A DNA stretch of 64,000 bases from DATCZB01 sp035513215 (lineage in GTDB: Bacteria > Pseudomonadota > Gammaproteobacteria > Steroidobacterales > Rariloculaceae): the NCBI GenBank assembly GCA_035513215.1, contig DATKCK010000106.1:1-64000 (forward strand), given 5' to 3'. Shown here piece by piece: positions 62,681-64,000 of the stretch (position 1 is its first letter; every line of letters starts with the position of its first letter). The notes below the pieces were generated by a model that worked only from the letters and a program-made list of their open reading frames with translations, did not search any database and was not told the DNA's origin. A program made the translations under genes and the position numbers.

Positions 62681-63595
62681 ATGCAGTTAGTCATCCTGTC
62701 AAAGGATAAGGGTCACCTCGGTCAATTCAGTGCCGGCCGAGCCTGGTTCTGTCTCGGCATTGCCGCCATCGCCATCTGCGCACTGACCTTCTACGTAGGA
62801 TTCCGCGTCGCCGCGGCCTTCGGCGTTCACAATCCCGAAGCTCAGGTCGCCGAGTGGGAGGCGGGGCTCAAGCAGCAGGAGAGGCTCCTCGCCTCGACGC
62901 GCGCGGCGCTGCGGCAGAATCTCGATGCGCTGGCGCTGCGAATCGGTCAGATGAACGCGCATGTCGTCAGGCTCGACGCGCTCGGTTCGAGATTGACTCT
63001 GATGGCGGGCCTCAACGACGGCGAATTCGATTTCAGCACGATTCCGCCGCTCGGCGGACCCGAGGCGCTCGTCTTCGGCGCCGACGGCAATCAGCTCGGC
63101 CGCGTCGTCGAGACCCTCGATCGCCTCGACCTGCAGCTGACGGATCGCAGCCAGCAGCTCGGCGTGCTCGAGGATCTGCTGCTGAATCGCAAGCTGGCCG
63201 ATGAGGTGCACCCCGAAGGCCGGCCGGTCACAACCGGTTACATCTCGTCGACTTTCGGCGAACGCAGCGACCCGTTCACGGGTCGTCGTGCGTTTCACGA
63301 GGGCGTCGATTTCGCCGGCCGCGAAGGCAACGACATCGTCGCCGTCGCTTCCGGCGTCGTGACCTGGGCCGGCGACCGCTACGGTTACGGCCAGATGGTC
63401 GAGGTCAATCACGGCAACGGTTACGCCACGCGCTATGCGCATAACGCCGAGAACCTCGTCAGCGTCGGCGAGACCGTCAAGCGCGGTGACGTCATCGCGC
63501 GGATGGGCGACACGGGGCGCGCTACGGGGCCGAACCTCCACTTCGAAGTGCTGCGCGACGGGCGAGCGGTCGATCCTCTGACCGTCATCAACTAA
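62681..63595 (+). CDS. M23-family peptidoglycan metallopeptidase
   Basis: This 304-residue envelope hydrolase has an N-terminal membrane anchor or uncleaved signal (about residues 23-47), a coiled-coil-like region (about 55-170), and a C-terminal LytM/M23 domain (about 185-300). Zinc ligands H206 and D210 (H-E-G-V-D) and a catalytic His (Y-A-H, H254) are present. The usual H-x-H is N285-L-H287, so the first His is Asn. Homologues sit before secA in Pseudomonas. GAGG lies 9 nt upstream of the ATG. The c-di-GMP riboswitch in its leader is the notable feature. Confidence 0.9.
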   Translation: MQLVILSKDKGHLGQFSAGRAWFCLGIAAIAICALTFYVGFRVAAAFGVHNPEAQVAEWEAGLKQQERLLASTRAALRQNLDALALRIGQMNAHVVRLDALGSRLTLMAGLNDGEFDFSTIPPLGGPEALVFGADGNQLGRVVETLDRLDLQLTDRSQQLGVLEDLLLNRKLADEVHPEGRPVTTGYISSTFGERSDPFTGRRAFHEGVDFAGREGNDIVAVASGVVTWAGDRYGYGQMVEVNHGNGYATRYAHNAENLVSVGETVKRGDVIARMGDTGRATGPNLHFEVLRDGRAVDPLTVIN

Positions 63596-63634
63596 GTCGC
63601 TCGCCTGATTCCACGTTCGTACCGGTCCATGACC

Positions 63635-63749
63635 GCAGCCCTTCGAGGCTGCCCAAGGGACCTCTTCCGGCGTGTCGCGCCAACACGCCCTGCGTCCAGG
63701 CGCTCCCGTGCGACAGCGCCCTGCAGGAAAAGGGTGTCTGGCCCCCTTT
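63635..63749. repeat. Cluster of four tandem hairpins between the M23 gene and secA
   Basis: Four small inverted repeats follow each other: GCAGCC/GGCTGC (63635-63652, loop with TTCG), GGCGTGT/ACACGCC (63669-63689), GGCGCT/AGCGCC (63699-63720) and AAAGGG/CCCTTT (63729-63749). A fifth, GGGA/TCCC, lies just after. They could end the M23 transcript or form a REP-like cluster. The 231-bp gap contains no gene. Confidence 0.6.
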
Positions 63750-63826
63750 ACTTGTGGGAGTTCGGTCCCAATATGGATCGGAAATCCCTAGAATATCGCC
63801 TCCCGCCCGCAGCCCAAGGACCTCGT

Positions 63827-64000
63827 TTGCCCAACTTTGCTACCCACTTCCTGACCGGCATCTTCGGCAGCCGCAACCAGCGCCTGCTGAAGCAGTACCA
63901 GGCCCAGGTCAGCGCAGCCAACGCTCTCGAGGAAAAGATCAAGGCGCTCAGCGACGAGCGGCTCAGGGAAAAGACCGCGGAGCTCAAGTCGCGTTACCAG
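63827..64000 (+). CDS. secA: Preprotein translocase ATPase SecA (N-terminus only, runs off the window)
   Basis: Only the first 58 codons are present. They encode the typical SecA opening: F-L-T-G-I-F-G-S-R-N-Q-R-L-L-K, then a basic and acidic helix ending at E-L-K-S-R-Y-Q, where SecA N-termini have l..vFGSrNdR.lk and the later E-x-L-k-x-k-t-x-e-f/l. SecA drives Sec-dependent export. TTG at 63827 has AAGGA 6 nt upstream and is preferred; an in-frame ATG at 63773 would add 18 residues. The dcw-lpxC-M23-secA order matches other Gammaproteobacteria. Confidence 0.93.
   Translation, partial: MPNFATHFLTGIFGSRNQRLLKQYQAQVSAANALEEKIKALSDERLREKTAELKSRYQ

Noticed and set aside
63773..63826. ATG start for SecA 18 codons upstream
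   Set aside because: No ribosome-binding site, and the family N-terminus begins close to the TTG at 63827, which has AAGGA at the right distance. Not fully excluded.

Overview
The window is a gene-dense, GC-rich chromosomal segment of a gammaproteobacterium. The evidence is the intact dcw cell-division and wall cluster running mraZ to lpxC, then dciA and secA; the rsmI-lpoA-yraN-gmhA/diaA and petABC-sspAB blocks in a pseudomonad-like order; lptC-lptA-lptB-rpoN-hpf-rapZ; and LPS heptose genes. The order or family cannot be fixed from sequence alone. Several features differ from Escherichia and Pseudomonas: PPi-dependent glycolysis genes, a murC-murB-ftsQ junction without ddl, lptCAB without kdsCD, and rpoN-hpf-rapZ-mgtE without ptsN. 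No tRNA, rRNA, insertion sequence, prophage or CRISPR array was recognised.

Layout. 0-6 kb: end of a predicted aminopeptidase, an NDUFA9-like SDR protein and a DegQ-type periplasmic protease on the minus strand; divergent to them is a split B12-dependent ribonucleotide reductase (nrdJa-nrdJb) behind a consensus promoter with an NrdR box at its start site. 6-12.3 kb: hldE, tolC-pcm, and a membrane PAS-PAS-GGDEF-EAL protein. 12.3-15.8 kb: a pyrophosphate module (PPi-phosphofructokinase and H+-pyrophosphatase). 15.9-20.5 kb: adk, rnd, a small membrane protein, mpl, a 54-residue rubredoxin and cpdA. 20.7-29 kb: a glycolytic operon tkt-gap-pgk-glycerate kinase-pyk plus a patatin. 29-35 kb (minus strand): lptC-lptA-lptB-rpoN-hpf-rapZ-mgtE. 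35-43 kb: ibaG-murA, petABC, sspAB, then gmhA/diaA, yraN and lpoA on the minus strand. 43-64 kb: rsmI, the RNase P RNA gene, the complete dcw cluster, dciA, an M23 peptidase and the start of secA.

The most striking non-coding element is a close match to a cyclic-di-GMP-I (GEMM-I) riboswitch aptamer at 62481-62566, in the 5' leader of the M23 peptidoglycan peptidase gene between lpxC/dciA and secA. Its conserved core blocks, GNRA-capped stem and closing helix can all be traced. The 3' strand of the closing helix can alternatively pair with the first arm of a downstream GC hairpin, which suggests a switching mechanism. It implies that wall remodelling by this peptidase responds to c-di-GMP; the same window encodes a GGDEF/EAL enzyme with an inhibitory I-site. 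Other non-coding structures are a 32-nt inverted repeat at 28990-29141, a hairpin carrying both stop codons of two convergent genes (12306-12347), and tandem hairpins before secA.

Functional integration. About half of the genes build or remodel the envelope: Mur enzymes, Mpl recycling, Fts proteins, LpoA, LpxC, LptCAB, HldE, GmhA, DegQ and M23. The rest centre on carbon and energy flow (PPi glycolysis, lower glycolysis, the bc1 complex), dNTP supply, and global regulation (RpoN, Hpf, RapZ, SspAB, CpdA, c-di-GMP).
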